Notes: a model not told the origin generated them from the sequence alone. Counted from the stretch's first letter, positions 43,212-51,915 are shown. The stretch: DNA of 64,000 nucleotides from Cloacibacterium normanense (GCF_003860565.1 NZ_CP034157.1:2294001-2358000), one strand, 5' to 3'. A program made the numbers and translations.

Positions 43212-46200
43212 ATGAGTTTTTTAAATAAAGTTCTTCAAGGATTCTTGGGCGACAAAAACGCTAAAGACCTCAAAGAAATCAAAAAGGTTGTAGACAAAAT
43301 TAAGAAAGTAGAGCCAGCAATTGCCGAGCTTTCGGATGATGAATTGAGAGCAAAAACTCAAGAATTCAAAGATAAAATTGATGCAGCTACAGAACACATT
43401 ACCAATCAAGTAGTAGAAGTTCATGAGCAAATTGCAAAATCTTCTGACGTAGACGAAAAAGAAAAACTTTTTGGGCAAATTGAAACGCTGAAAAAGGATT
43501 CTTATCAAATTGAAGAAAAAGTTTTAAATGACATTCTTCCAGAAGCTTTTGCGGTTATCAAAGAAACTGCAAGAAGATTGGCTCAAAATGGTGGACTTAC
43601 TGTTACCGCAACTGAGCATGACCAAGAATTAGCTGCTGCTAAAGATTTTGTAGAAATTAAAGGAGACAAAGCTTTCTGGAAAAATAAATGGGATGCTGCT
43701 GGTAAAGAAGTAGTTTGGGACATGGTTCACTATGACACCCAATTTATCGGTGGGGTTGTACTTCACAGTGGTAGAATCGCCGAAATGGCAACTGGAGAAG
43801 GTAAAACTTTAGTAGGAACGCTACCTATTTACTTAAATGCACTTCCTGGTCGTGGTGTTCACGTAGTTACGGTAAATGATTATTTGGCAAAAAGAGACTC
43901 GGCTTGGATGGGCCCAATTTATCAGTTCCACGGTTTAAGCATCGATTGTATCGATTTGCATCAACCGAATACTGATGCGAGAAGAAAAGCTTATCAAGCA
44001 GATATCACTTATGGAACCAATAATGAGTTCGGTTTTGACTATTTAAGAGACAACATGGTTTCTTCGCCTGAAGAATTAGTTCAAGGTGAATTAAATTTTG
44101 CAATTGTAGACGAAGTAGACTCAGTATTAATCGATGATGCTAGAACTCCACTCATTATTTCTGGACCAATTCCTCAAGGTGACAGACAAGAATTCGATGT
44201 TTTAAAGCCATCTGTAGACAGAATTGTAGCCGTTCAGAAACAAATCGTTTCTAATTTATTAACCGAAGCGAAGAAATTAATCGCAGCAGGTAATAAAACA
44301 GACGGTGGTTTTAAACTTTTGCAAGCTTACAGAGGTTTACCTAAAAACAAACACCTCATCAAATTCCTTTCAGAAGAAGGAATAAGAGTGCTTTTACAAA
44401 AAACAGAAGGGGAATATATGCAAGACAATAGCAAGAGAATGCGTATTGTAGACAAAGACCTTTATTTTGTAATCGACGAGAAAAATAATCAAATAGACCT
44501 TACAGACAAAGGTGTAGAATATATGTCTCAAGGTAACCAAGATTCTAACTTCTTCGTTTTAGAAGACATCGGAACCTTGATTGCTGAATTAGAGGCAAAA
44601 AATCTTACTAAAGAAGAAGAATTTGCTCAAAAAGAAGAGCTTTTCAGAAATTATGCTGTAAAATCTGAAAGAATTCACACTTTAAATCAACTATTAAAAG
44701 CATATACATTATTTGAAAAAGATGATGAATATGTAGTCATCGACGGTGAAGTAAAAATTGTAGACGAGCAAACTGGACGTATCATGGAAGGAAGACGTTA
44801 TTCTGACGGACTTCACCAAGCGATTGAAGCTAAAGAAAATGTAAAAATCGAAGCTGCTACTCAAACTTTCGCTACCATTACGTTACAGAACTACTTCAGA
44901 ATGTATAATAAATTAGCTGGGATGACAGGTACTGCAGAAACGGAAGCAGGAGAATTCTGGCAAATTTATAAATTAGACGTAGTAGTAATTCCTACCAACA
45001 GACCTATCATCAGAGACGACAGACAAGATTTAGTTTATAAAACCAACAGAGAAAAATTCAATGCAGTAATTGACGAAATCGAAAGACTTACCGCGGCAGG
45101 AAGACCCGTACTCGTTGGTACAACTTCTGTAGAAATATCTCAGTTCTTGTCAAAAGCGCTTCAATTAAGAAAAATTCCGCATAATGTATTGAATGCGAAA
45201 TTGCACAAAAAAGAAGCAGACATCGTAGCTGAAGCTGGTAGAGCTGGTGTAGTAACCATTGCTACCAACATGGCTGGTCGTGGTACCGATATTAAATTGC
45301 AAGGTGATGTAAAAGCAAACGGAGGTTTAGCAATTATAGGTACAGAAAGACACGATTCTAGACGTGTAGACAGACAGTTAAGAGGTAGAGCTGGTAGACA
45401 AGGAGACCCAGGAAGTTCGCAATTCTATGTTTCTCTGGAAGATAACTTAATGAGACTTTTCGGTTCTGAAAGAATCGCAAAAATGATGGATAAAATGGGA
45501 CACAAAGAAGGCGAAGTTATTCAGCACTCTATGATTACCAAATCTATCGAAAGAGCTCAGAAAAAAGTAGAAGAAAACAACTTCGGTATCAGAAAAAGAT
45601 TGCTAGAATATGATGATGTAATGAACAAACAACGTGATGTAATCTACAAACGTAGAAAAAATGCATTGTTTGGCGACCATTTAAAATATGACATCATTAA
45701 TACCATTTATGATGTAGCAGCATCTATCGTAAGCAATACAAAAGGAGGCAACCAATTCAAAGAATTTGAATACGAAATCATCAAATTCTTCACGATGGAA
45801 GCTCCACTTACTGAAGCTGAATTCAAAGCAAAAACTGAAAGAGAAATCACAGATATCGTTTTCAAAAAAGCAGAAGAAGATTATAAAAACAGATTGGTTT
45901 TATTGAAAGAAAACTCTTTCCCAATCATAGAAAATGTGTTCAAACAACAAGGTCACATGTTCAAAAACGTACAAGTACCTTTCTCTGACGGAACCAAAAC
46001 ACTTACCATCGTTACTGATCTTAAGCAAGCTTATGAAACTCAGTGCGAATCTATGATTAATGATTTTGAGAAGAATATCTGTTTAACCATTATAGACGAA
46101 AACTGGAAACATCACCTTAAAGAAATGGATGACTTACGTAAATCTTCACAAGGTGCAGTTTATGAGCAAAAAGACCCATTGGTAATTTACAAACAAGAGT

Positions 46201-46286
46201 CTTTCCATTTGTTCAGCGAAATGATGGATAAAGTAAACAAAGAAATTATTTCTTTCTTATTCAAAGGAGAAATTCCTACTTCTTAA
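43212..46286 (+). CDS. secA: Preprotein translocase ATPase SecA
   Basis: 1024 aa. Nucleotide-binding folds carry [11 protein letters not shown] (Walker A), the [24 protein letters not shown] motif region, and [11 protein letters not shown] with [24 protein letters not shown]. An insertion after the first domain is the usual Bacteroidetes type. The C-terminus ends [15 protein letters not shown] without the Cys-rich zinc linker that binds SecB in Proteobacteria, which is normal for this group. SecA drives secretory proteins through SecYEG. Confidence 0.97.
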   Translation: MSFLNKVLQGFLGDKNAKDLKEIKKVVDKIKKVEPAIAELSDDELRAKTQEFKDKIDAATEHITNQVVEVHEQIAKSSDVDEKEKLFGQIETLKKDSYQIEEKVLNDILPEAFAVIKETARRLAQNGGLTVTATEHDQELAAAKDFVEIKGDKAFWKNKWDAAGKEVVWDMVHYDTQFIGGVVLHSGRIAEMATGEGKTLVGTLPIYLNALPGRGVHVVTVNDYLAKRDSAWMGPIYQFHGLSIDCIDLHQPNTDARRKAYQADITYGTNNEFGFDYLRDNMVSSPEELVQGELNFAIVDEVDSVLIDDARTPLIISGPIPQGDRQEFDVLKPSVDRIVAVQKQIVSNLLTEAKKLIAAGNKTDGGFKLLQAYRGLPKNKHLIKFLSEEGIRVLLQKTEGEYMQDNSKRMRIVDKDLYFVIDEKNNQIDLTDKGVEYMSQGNQDSNFFVLEDIGTLIAELEAKNLTKEEEFAQKEELFRNYAVKSERIHTLNQLLKAYTLFEKDDEYVVIDGEVKIVDEQTGRIMEGRRYSDGLHQAIEAKENVKIEAATQTFATITLQNYFRMYNKLAGMTGTAETEAGEFWQIYKLDVVVIPTNRPIIRDDRQDLVYKTNREKFNAVIDEIERLTAAGRPVLVGTTSVEISQFLSKALQLRKIPHNVLNAKLHKKEADIVAEAGRAGVVTIATNMAGRGTDIKLQGDVKANGGLAIIGTERHDSRRVDRQLRGRAGRQGDPGSSQFYVSLEDNLMRLFGSERIAKMMDKMGHKEGEVIQHSMITKSIERAQKKVEENNFGIRKRLLEYDDVMNKQRDVIYKRRKNALFGDHLKYDIINTIYDVAASIVSNTKGGNQFKEFEYEIIKFFTMEAPLTEAEFKAKTEREITDIVFKKAEEDYKNRLVLLKENSFPIIENVFKQQGHMFKNVQVPFSDGTKTLTIVTDLKQAYETQCESMINDFEKNICLTIIDENWKHHLKEMDDLRKSSQGAVYEQKDPLVIYKQESFHLFSEMMDKVNKEIISFLFKGEIPTS

Positions 46287-46310
46287 GACTTAAAATCCTT
46301 ATATTTATAA

Positions 46311-46338
46311 AAAACCGAAGAAATTCTTCGGATTTTTT
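46311..46338 (+). terminator. Terminator of secA
   Basis: CCGAAG (46315-46320) and CTTCGG (46326-46331) form the stem, flanked by A and T runs. Confidence 0.8.
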
Positions 46339-46413
46339 TAGTTAAATAATGTTAATCATTAGTCTAGATGATGATAAAAGTAATATTTTTGTTTTAATCA
46401 AAATCAATAAAAC

Positions 46414-46917
46414 ATGAAAAAACTAACAACTATTTTTGCGCTCGCTATATGCGCTCTTGCGTTCTCTCAATCACAAAAAAATGAAATCAAACTCAATCTT
46501 TTAAACTCTATTATTGGTGCTCCTGAAATTACGTACGAAAGATTACTTCAAAACAATCAATCAGTAGGTATTTCTGCAGCAGTTTCTCTTGATTCTAAGG
46601 AAAACCTTTATTTCAATTATGGTTTTGCACCTTATTACAGAATTTATTTTGGCAAAAAAGAAAATGCAGGGTTCTTTGTAGAAGCCAATACTTCTCTTAC
46701 CAATTATCATTACGAGAATTATGATAACAATAATTACCAAATACTTGGTTGGAAAAACGAAACCAATTTTGGTTTTGGAGCAGCCATTGGTTTTAAATTA
46801 TTGACCAGCAATAATTTAGTTGGCGAAGTTTTTGGCGGTTTAGGAAGAAGATTTAGTGTAAAAAATACAGATGATGCCTTCCCAAGAATTGGCATCTCTA
46901 TTGGTAAAAGATTTTAA
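46414..46917 (+). CDS. DUF3575-like outer-membrane barrel protein
   Basis: 167 aa. The signal peptide (1-18, ending LAFSQ) is followed by NEIKLNLLNSIIGAPEITYERLL, the DUF3575 opening, then strand-turn-strand repeats ending in ISIGKRF with a terminal Phe, as in a small barrel. DUF3575 proteins are common outer-membrane proteins of unknown role in Bacteroidetes. Its terminator-like hairpin at 46937 overlaps the start of msrA. Confidence 0.75.
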   Translation: MKKLTTIFALAICALAFSQSQKNEIKLNLLNSIIGAPEITYERLLQNNQSVGISAAVSLDSKENLYFNYGFAPYYRIYFGKKENAGFFVEANTSLTNYHYENYDNNNYQILGWKNETNFGFGAAIGFKLLTSNNLVGEVFGGLGRRFSVKNTDDAFPRIGISIGKRF

Positions 46918-46936
46918 CTATTACTGTAATAAAAAT

Positions 46937-46976
46937 AAAAACTTCTTCGTTATTAGTAAATGAAGAAGTTTTTTTT
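46937..46976 (+). terminator. Terminator-like hairpin overlapping the msrA start
   Basis: AAAAACTTCTTC (46937-46948) pairs with GAAGAAGTTTTT (46962-46973), followed by T's. The proposed msrA ATG is at 46960-46962, so the stem and T run encode the first residues (KKFF). Confidence 0.65.
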
Positions 46977-47598
46977 ATTTTTGATGAGTATTTTACTGAT
47001 TTCTTGTAACGGACAAGAAAATAAAGTTTCAAAGAAAAAAAATCTTAAAATGGAAAACAAAAATCTAGAATATGCTACGTTTGGTGGCGGTTGTTTTTGG
47101 TGTGTAGAAGCATGTTTTGATATGCTGAAAGGTGTAGAATCTGTAACTTCTGGCTATTCTGGCGGTCATAAAGAAAACCCTACTTACGAAGAAGTTTGCA
47201 CAGGAGAAACTGGTCATGCAGAAGTGGTACAAATCGCCTTTGATCCTTCTGTCATTTCTTTTTCGCAATTGTTAGAATCTTTTTGGTTCTTGCACGATCC
47301 TACCCAATTAAACAGACAAGGTGAAGACATCGGCACACAATACCGTTCAGTAATTTTCTATCATTCTGAAAAACAAAAAGAAGAAGCACAAATATCTATG
47401 GAAAATTCAGAAAAATCTGGGAAATGGAACGGAAAATATGTTACTCAAATCGTTCCTTTTGAAAAATTCTGGGGCGCAGAAAAATATCACCAAAACTATT
47501 TTGAAATCAATCCTAATCAGCCTTATTGCAGCGCTGTAGTAGGTCCAAAAGTAGCCAAATTCAAAAAACATTTCGGCGAACTTGGGTTATTGAAATAA
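46960..47598 (+). CDS. msrA: Peptide-methionine (S)-S-oxide reductase MsrA, lipoprotein form
   Basis: 212 aa. The catalytic segment is GGGCFWCVEACFD with the active Cys, then SGYSGGHKENPTYEEVCTGETGHAEVVQI and DPTQLNRQGEDIGTQYRS. The N-terminal extension MKKFFLFLMSILLISC ends in a lipobox, so this MsrA is likely anchored in the envelope to repair oxidised methionines. An ATG at 47050 (ENKNLEYATFGG) could give a cytosolic form. The first ATG lies in a terminator-like hairpin of the preceding gene. Confidence 0.9.
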   Translation: MKKFFLFLMSILLISCNGQENKVSKKKNLKMENKNLEYATFGGGCFWCVEACFDMLKGVESVTSGYSGGHKENPTYEEVCTGETGHAEVVQIAFDPSVISFSQLLESFWFLHDPTQLNRQGEDIGTQYRSVIFYHSEKQKEEAQISMENSEKSGKWNGKYVTQIVPFEKFWGAEKYHQNYFEINPNQPYCSAVVGPKVAKFKKHFGELGLLK

Positions 47599-47603
47599 AA
47601 AAT

Positions 47604-47633
47604 AAACCTCAGCGAAAGTTGAGGTTATTTTTT
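47604..47633. terminator. Bidirectional terminator
   Basis: AACCTCA (47605-47611) pairs with TGAGGTT (47620-47626), with a GAAA-capped inner pair. It lies between msrA and the convergent unknown gene. Confidence 0.75.
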
Positions 47634-48539
47634 TGCATACTTTTCTAATATATGAGATGTCACTTCTTTGAGTGTCTTACCATTTTCAGGATGTTTACCG
47701 TAATGTGTAAAAAATTCTACATGATTATTAGATTTATCATACCAAACTTTTCCTTGTGAATTTTCTTCGGTTAAAGTATCTGGTCTAGTAATTTTTCTCA
47801 ACAATTTCGCTTCTTCATTTAATCCTAATACCTCAGCTCCTTCAATCTTTTCACCACAAAAAACCTCTACATAAATTTCTCCATTCCAATACATACATTC
47901 TTTTTTCCTTTCTAGATTTTTTTCTTCAGGAATAGCCAAAATTTGTTTTGGAACATTTACAAATTGGGCTGGAGTTGGTTCTAGTTTTGATAGATTATTT
48001 TTCTGAACAATCACTGAATCTATCTCTTGAATTCTCTTTTCTTCTTTTTCTCCTGAAAAAAAATCACCTTTCTTAAGAATAAATCCTGAGACTAAAAAAA
48101 TCCCTATTAAACCAAAACTATTACTGTGCTTGGTAATAAATTCCGGCAAAGTAAAAACGGGACTATTGGTAATATTGATGATTATATCCGAAAAACTTTT
48201 GGTTTCTTTTACAGATTCTTTTCCATCAATGCTTATTTTGATTTTAGAATTTTTAATTGGATTTTGGCCTGTAAAATCTTTGAAATCTGCATATCCTAAA
48301 TATGTACTCAAATCATTAAGAATAGTTGTTTTAATTTTATAATCCTCATTATTCTCAACCAAAATTTTATAATAGGTTTCAAATGTCTTATAACTTAATG
48401 GGATTCCAAAATCTTCGAGCAATACTAATTCTAAATTTTTCGAAATTCCACTAAATGAACTTTCTGTAGTAGACTTTTTAGCTTTCTCATAAACTTGAAA
48501 AACCAATTCTCTTTTTTGTAAAAAAAATTCTGACATCAT
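47625..48539 (-). CDS. Single-pass membrane protein of unknown function, part of the TACGG regulon
   Basis: 304 aa. A helical cytosolic N-terminal domain (about 1-100, KAKKSTTESSFSGISKNLELVLLEDFGIPLSYKTFE, resembling a DNA-binding or adaptor helix bundle) is followed by a membrane helix (about 140-157, SFGLIGIFLVSGFILKK) and an extracytoplasmic C-terminal domain with KECMYWNGEIYVEVFCGE (two Cys) and a YGKHPENGKTLKEVTSHIL end. I do not recognise it. A TACGG-type dyad lies 62 bp upstream at 48601-48614. The layout suggests signal transfer across the membrane, but this is a guess. Confidence 0.65.
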   Translation of the reverse strand: MMSEFFLQKRELVFQVYEKAKKSTTESSFSGISKNLELVLLEDFGIPLSYKTFETYYKILVENNEDYKIKTTILNDLSTYLGYADFKDFTGQNPIKNSKIKISIDGKESVKETKSFSDIIINITNSPVFTLPEFITKHSNSFGLIGIFLVSGFILKKGDFFSGEKEEKRIQEIDSVIVQKNNLSKLEPTPAQFVNVPKQILAIPEEKNLERKKECMYWNGEIYVEVFCGEKIEGAEVLGLNEEAKLLRKITRPDTLTEENSQGKVWYDKSNNHVEFFTHYGKHPENGKTLKEVTSHILEKYAKK

Positions 48540-48600
48540 TCTGGGAAACTTAAATGATTAAAATAAGGCATGAAGATAACTGCTTTTTTACGATAAAAAT

Positions 48601-48614
48601 TATGGTTTTCCGTA
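48601..48614 (-). promoter_or_regulatory. TACGG-N4-CCGTA dyad, copy 1 (one mismatch)
   Basis: The plus strand reads TATGGTTTTCCGTA. On the minus strand it starts at 48614, exactly 36 nt ahead of TATCTTCA (48578-48571), a weak -7 box for the 47625 gene. Two CCAAAAACTTT repeats lie just beyond (48636-48657). Confidence 0.6.
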
Positions 48615-48752
48615 AAATCATAAAACTAATTTTTTCCAAAAACTTTCCAAAAACTTTCTAACACCTTCATCATAATTCGTAGTTAATTTGCCTCATAAAT
48701 CAGTGATTAATAAATCATTACTAAACAAATTTACAAAACTGATTTTAATTAA

Positions 48753-48898
48753 TAGCGAAATGAAACGTTGATTTTTTTGAACTGGGAAGCAAAATTATTC
48801 TTCGTTTCTTTTTCGCTAATACTTCCCAAAATTTAAGAAGCGCTTCTTTTCTAAAAACGTGTAACACCACTTGCAATCGGTTTTGCAAGGAAGAACAC
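48753..48898 (+). ncRNA. Hairpin-rich leader ahead of the 56-aa ORF
   Basis: TAGCGAAA (48753-48760) with TTTCGCTA (48811-48818) and GAAACG (48762-48767) with CGTTTC (48803-48808) make a long stem. GGGAAG (48784-48789) in its loop matches CTTCCC (48822-48827) outside, a possible pseudoknot. Then come AAGAA-GCGC-TTCTT (48835-48848) and CTTGCAA-TCGGTT-TTGCAAG (48870-48889) closed by GTGT/ACAC (48859-48862, 48895-48898). It may be a regulatory 5' leader or a separate RNA. Promoter position is unclear. Confidence 0.45.
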
Positions 48899-48926
48899 TA
48901 TTGTCCATTTTTTTAAAATTATAACA

Positions 48927-49097
48927 ATGTTAGAAATTATTCTTATGCTTTTGGGATTAGCATTTCCTAATAGTGACACCAATACAGTAACCAGTGATGA
49001 CCCAAACCAAACAACTATAGAAAATACACAGTCAGTAGATGATGGTTCTGGTGGAACAGGAGGAAACGGTGCTCAAAATCCACCTAAAACTCCTTAA
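48927..49097 (+). CDS. 56-aa small protein, hydrophobic start and Gly-rich tail
   Basis: ATG 48927 to TAA 49097 encodes MLEIILMLLGLAFPNSDTN followed by a Thr/Asp/Asn-rich stretch and a C-terminal DDGSGGTGGNGAQNPPKTP. It sits between a structured leader and a clean terminator (49104-49131), just upstream of the TPR kinase gene. The N-terminal hydrophobic segment lacks basic residues, so it is not a classical Sec signal. It may be a membrane-tethered or exported peptide, possibly a signal for the kinase; this is speculation. Clear ORF limits and a terminator support it being a real gene. Confidence 0.55.
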   Translation: MLEIILMLLGLAFPNSDTNTVTSDDPNQTTIENTQSVDDGSGGTGGNGAQNPPKTP

Positions 49098-49103
49098 TTT
49101 TTT

Positions 49104-49131
49104 AAAAGAGCAGATTTTCTGCTCTTTTTTT
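49104..49131 (+). terminator. Terminator between the small ORF and the kinase gene
   Basis: AAAAGAGCAG (49104-49113) pairs with CTGCTCTTTT (49119-49128), then T's. Confidence 0.88.
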
Positions 49132-49157
49132 GTAATTTAGAGTAAAAATTTTTCCCG

Positions 49158-50801
49158 TTGAAAAAACTAATTCCACTTTTATTTTTAACCATTATATTTT
49201 CGTGCACTAAAAACGCTGTAGAATCTGATTCTGCAAAAAATAAAACATATTTAAAAGCCGCAAACTATAGAGATGCAGGCGAAAAAGACTCGGCTTATAT
49301 TTATTATGCATTAGCAAAAGATGAATTTTTAAAAATTAACGATTCACTTTTCATGGCAAAATGCCTGATTAACATGGCAATTATCCAGACCGATCAAGGT
49401 GATCATTTTGGAGGAATAGAAACTTCATTAGAAGCCGAAAAAATGCTGAAAAAAAATGACAGCATCACTAAACAACTGAAATCATCAAATTATAACAACT
49501 TGGCATTAGCAAGTGCAAAACAAGAAAACTATAAAAATGCCGAAAAATATTATGATTTAGCTCTTCAAAATTCATCAGAGCCAGAATCTCAATACATTTA
49601 TTATAATAATATTGCGAATAACTATTTAGATTTAAAAGATTTCGGTAAAGCAAAAGAATTTTACAAAAAAGCCCTAAAAACTGAAGACAGTATTGCATAT
49701 GCAAGAACATTGAATAATTTTGGGAGATGCTTATTTGCCGAAAATAAAAACATAAATGTTTTAAATTATTTTCTGCAATCTCTCAAAATCAGAGAATCAA
49801 AACAAGATTATTGGGGACTGAATTCTAGTTATGCTACTCTCGCTGATTATTACAAAGAAAAAGAGCCTCAAAAAGCACTGTTCTATGCAGGAAAAATGTA
49901 TAACATCGCTCAAAAAATAGAAAGTCCAGACGATAGATTAGAAGCGCTAGAAAAATTAATCACTTTAGAAAAATCAGACCATTCTAAAAAATATTTTTCC
50001 GAATATCAAAAGCTGAATGACAGCTTGCAAACAGCAAGAGCAAAAGCCAGAAACCAATTTGCACTGATTCGCTACGAAACCGAAAAAGCCAAAACCGAAA
50101 ACATAGAAAAGGAAAATTATATCTTTAGACAAAAAGTAGCGATTGCATTTCTATTTACTGGTTTATTGGTTGGTTTATTTTGGTATTTAAGAAGAAAAAA
50201 AAGACTGGAACAAGAAAAAGAAATTGAGGTAAAAAACACTCAAATTAAATATTCTAAAAAAATACATGATGTAGTAGCCAATGGTTTATACCAAACTATG
50301 GTAGAAGTAGAAAATCAAGAAGAACTGGACAAAGAAAAACTCCTTGATAAACTCGAAAAAATGTATGAAGAATCAAGAGACATTGCTCATGAAGACCTTA
50401 ATGAACAATTAGAAAAAGAATTTTCGGTTAAGCTTTTTGAAATGATTTCTTCTTATTCTTCACCTCAGCAAAAAGTTTTAGTCATAGGAAACGAGCAGAA
50501 TATTTGGCAAAATGTATCTCAGAATATACAATCAGAAATTTTCTATGCGCTTAGAGAACTCATGATTAACATGAAAAAACACAGTCAAGCTACATTGGTT
50601 TTGGTAAAATTTGAAAAAATTGAAAATATTTTAAAAATAAAATACACCGATAATGGCCTTGGAATGGGCAATGCAGAAAATAAAAAACTTTCTGGAATCA
50701 AAAATACGGAAAACCGTATTGAGAACATTGGCGGAGATATTAATTTTGAAAAAAATCTACAAAAAGGATTACAAGTAAACATGTCTATTCCAATTCATTA
50801 A
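49158..50801 (+). CDS. TPR-domain lipoprotein sensor histidine kinase
   Basis: 547 aa starting at TTG 49158. The signal peptide KKLIPLLFLTIIFSC with lipobox Cys16 begins at once, which supports this start. About five TPR-like helix pairs (about 30-280, e.g. NYKNAEKYYDLALQNSS and DFGKAKEFYKKALK) lie outside the inner membrane. A membrane helix (about 328-345, VAIAFLFTGLLVGLFWYL) and a coiled coil lead to the kinase: H-box YSKKIHDVVANGLYQTM, N-box ELMINMKKHS, G-box DNGLGMG. The response regulator follows 4 bp later. Its gene contains copy 2 of the TACGG dyad with a -7 box. Confidence 0.9.
   Translation: MKKLIPLLFLTIIFSCTKNAVESDSAKNKTYLKAANYRDAGEKDSAYIYYALAKDEFLKINDSLFMAKCLINMAIIQTDQGDHFGGIETSLEAEKMLKKNDSITKQLKSSNYNNLALASAKQENYKNAEKYYDLALQNSSEPESQYIYYNNIANNYLDLKDFGKAKEFYKKALKTEDSIAYARTLNNFGRCLFAENKNINVLNYFLQSLKIRESKQDYWGLNSSYATLADYYKEKEPQKALFYAGKMYNIAQKIESPDDRLEALEKLITLEKSDHSKKYFSEYQKLNDSLQTARAKARNQFALIRYETEKAKTENIEKENYIFRQKVAIAFLFTGLLVGLFWYLRRKKRLEQEKEIEVKNTQIKYSKKIHDVVANGLYQTMVEVENQEELDKEKLLDKLEKMYEESRDIAHEDLNEQLEKEFSVKLFEMISSYSSPQQKVLVIGNEQNIWQNVSQNIQSEIFYALRELMINMKKHSQATLVLVKFEKIENILKIKYTDNGLGMGNAENKKLSGIKNTENRIENIGGDINFEKNLQKGLQVNMSIPIH
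50705..50748 (+). promoter_or_regulatory. TACGG dyad, copy 2, with intragenic -7 box
   Basis: TACGGAAAACCGTA (50705-50718) lies inside the kinase coding sequence, and TAATTTTG (50741-50748), a perfect TAnnTTTG, starts 36 nt after the dyad start. It would drive the response regulator from a start near 50754. The dyad codes for the conserved NTENRI of the kinase, so coincidence remains possible. Confidence 0.55.
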
Positions 50802-50804
50802 AAA

Positions 50805-51470
50805 ATGATGTTTAATAAAGTACTAATAGCCGAAGACCACGAAATCAGAAATCTAGGAGTCATCAAAACTCTAGAAGAATTGCAAATTACAGATTATGAG
50901 TTTGTAAGTTATTGTGATGATGCCGTTTCTAAACTAAAAACTGCCATTTCAGAAGAAAAACCTTATGATTTACTCATTACGGATTTATCTTTTGACACCG
51001 ATTTCCGTGAGCAAAAATTGAGTTCTGGACAAGAACTCATCGCAGAAGTGAGACAATTGCAACCCAATATTAAAATCATCGCTTTTTCTATTGAGAAAAA
51101 ACCTTCTATTATTGATGAACTTTTTAAAAAACATCACATCAATGGTTTTGTAAGCAAAGGCAGAAATGATGGGAAAGAACTGAAAAGTGCCATCAAAAAA
51201 GTTTTTGAAAACAAAATTGTGATTCCTCAAGAAATCATTAATTCCATCAGAAATAACTCATTTGAATTTACCAATTATGATGTGTATTTGGTAGAACTTT
51301 TGGCTAAAGGTTGGCGTCAACAAGAAATAGAAGACCATTTTAAAAACACCAATATAAAACCAGACAGCAGAAGTTCTATAGAAAAGAGATTAAGTGAACT
51401 CCGCGAAAGTTTAAGCGCCAAAAACAATACGGAAATGGTGGTGCTTTGTAAAGATTTGGGGATTATTTAA
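50805..51470 (+). CDS. Response regulator with LuxR-like output domain
   Basis: 221 aa. The receiver domain (about 4-125) has the acidic pair in IAEDHE, the phospho-acceptor Asp in LLITDLSFD near 58-63, and Lys in GFVSKGR. The C-terminal domain (about 150-215) is a LuxR-type HTH, with YDVYLVELLAKGWRQQEIEDHFKNTNIKPDSRSSIEKRLSELRE as the recognition region, somewhat diverged from the standard. It follows the kinase by 3 bp. It is the natural candidate to bind the TACGG-N4-CCGTA dyads around this locus. Confidence 0.92.
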   Translation: MMFNKVLIAEDHEIRNLGVIKTLEELQITDYEFVSYCDDAVSKLKTAISEEKPYDLLITDLSFDTDFREQKLSSGQELIAEVRQLQPNIKIIAFSIEKKPSIIDELFKKHHINGFVSKGRNDGKELKSAIKKVFENKIVIPQEIINSIRNNSFEFTNYDVYLVELLAKGWRQQEIEDHFKNTNIKPDSRSSIEKRLSELRESLSAKNNTEMVVLCKDLGII

Positions 51471-51532
51471 AATGAATTAAATCAACTTATAAAAACTCAT
51501 TTGGAATAATTTTTGGAAGAGTTTTCCTGTTT

Positions 51533-51546
51533 TACGGTTTTCCGTA
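51533..51546 (+). promoter_or_regulatory. TACGG-N4-CCGTA dyad, copy 3
   Basis: TACGGTTTTCCGTA, extended to a 16-nt TTACGG...CCGTAA form. It starts 36 nt ahead of TAAATTTA (51569-51576) and lies 53 bp before the 72-aa membrane protein. A TTTTTGGAAGAGTTTTCC stretch lies upstream, similar to that beside copy 1. Confidence 0.7.
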
Positions 51547-51599
51547 AGGAAATGAATTCACCCTATCGTAAATTTACCAAACAGATAAACTAAAAACCA

Positions 51600-51818
51600 A
51601 TGATTATGAATCTTTATAACAAATCTACGCTTAAAACATTGGCAACTTGCAGTTATATTTTATTATTTGCTGCTAATTTCCTTCTGGTAACGGAAATCAT
51701 TTTATATGTGCTGAAAGTTCAGAAAAATTTTCAAGAAAATATTTTGTATTTCTTTTTTATGAGCCTTATTATCACATTTTTTATGATTAAAATGTATTTA
51801 AAATCAGAAGAAATCTAG
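51600..51818 (+). CDS. Small two-helix membrane protein of the TACGG regulon
   Basis: 72 aa (or 70 from the ATG at 51606). It has two membrane helices (LATCSYILLFAANFLLVTEIILYVL and ILYFFFMSLIITFFMIKMYL) joined by a short polar loop (KVQKNFQEN). No family is recognised. Placed under a TACGG dyad and between the response regulator and a structured RNA, it is likely a target of the kinase pathway, perhaps a feedback protein acting on the membrane kinase (guess). Confidence 0.65.
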   Translation: MIMNLYNKSTLKTLATCSYILLFAANFLLVTEIILYVLKVQKNFQENILYFFFMSLIITFFMIKMYLKSEEI

Positions 51819-51866
51819 TCAAATTTCATAAATTTTGTAATATAAAAACAAAAAATAAAACCCAAT

Positions 51867-51910
51867 TACGGAAAACCGTAATGAAACAAATTTTTATCAG
51901 TATACATTTG
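51867..51910 (+). promoter_or_regulatory. TACGG dyad, copy 4, with -7 box of the ncRNA
   Basis: TACGGAAAACCGTA (51867-51880; TTACGG...CCGTAA in full) starts exactly 36 nt ahead of TACATTTG (51903-51910), a perfect -7 box. The dyad centre is about -42 from the expected start near 51916, a usual activator position. Confidence 0.75.
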
Positions 51911-51915
51911 CAGAA

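Noticed and set aside
48681-48690. AGTTAATTTG as a promoter for the leader RNA
   Set aside because: Its spacing is one base short of TAnnTTTG and no upstream element is convincing; left as unresolved.
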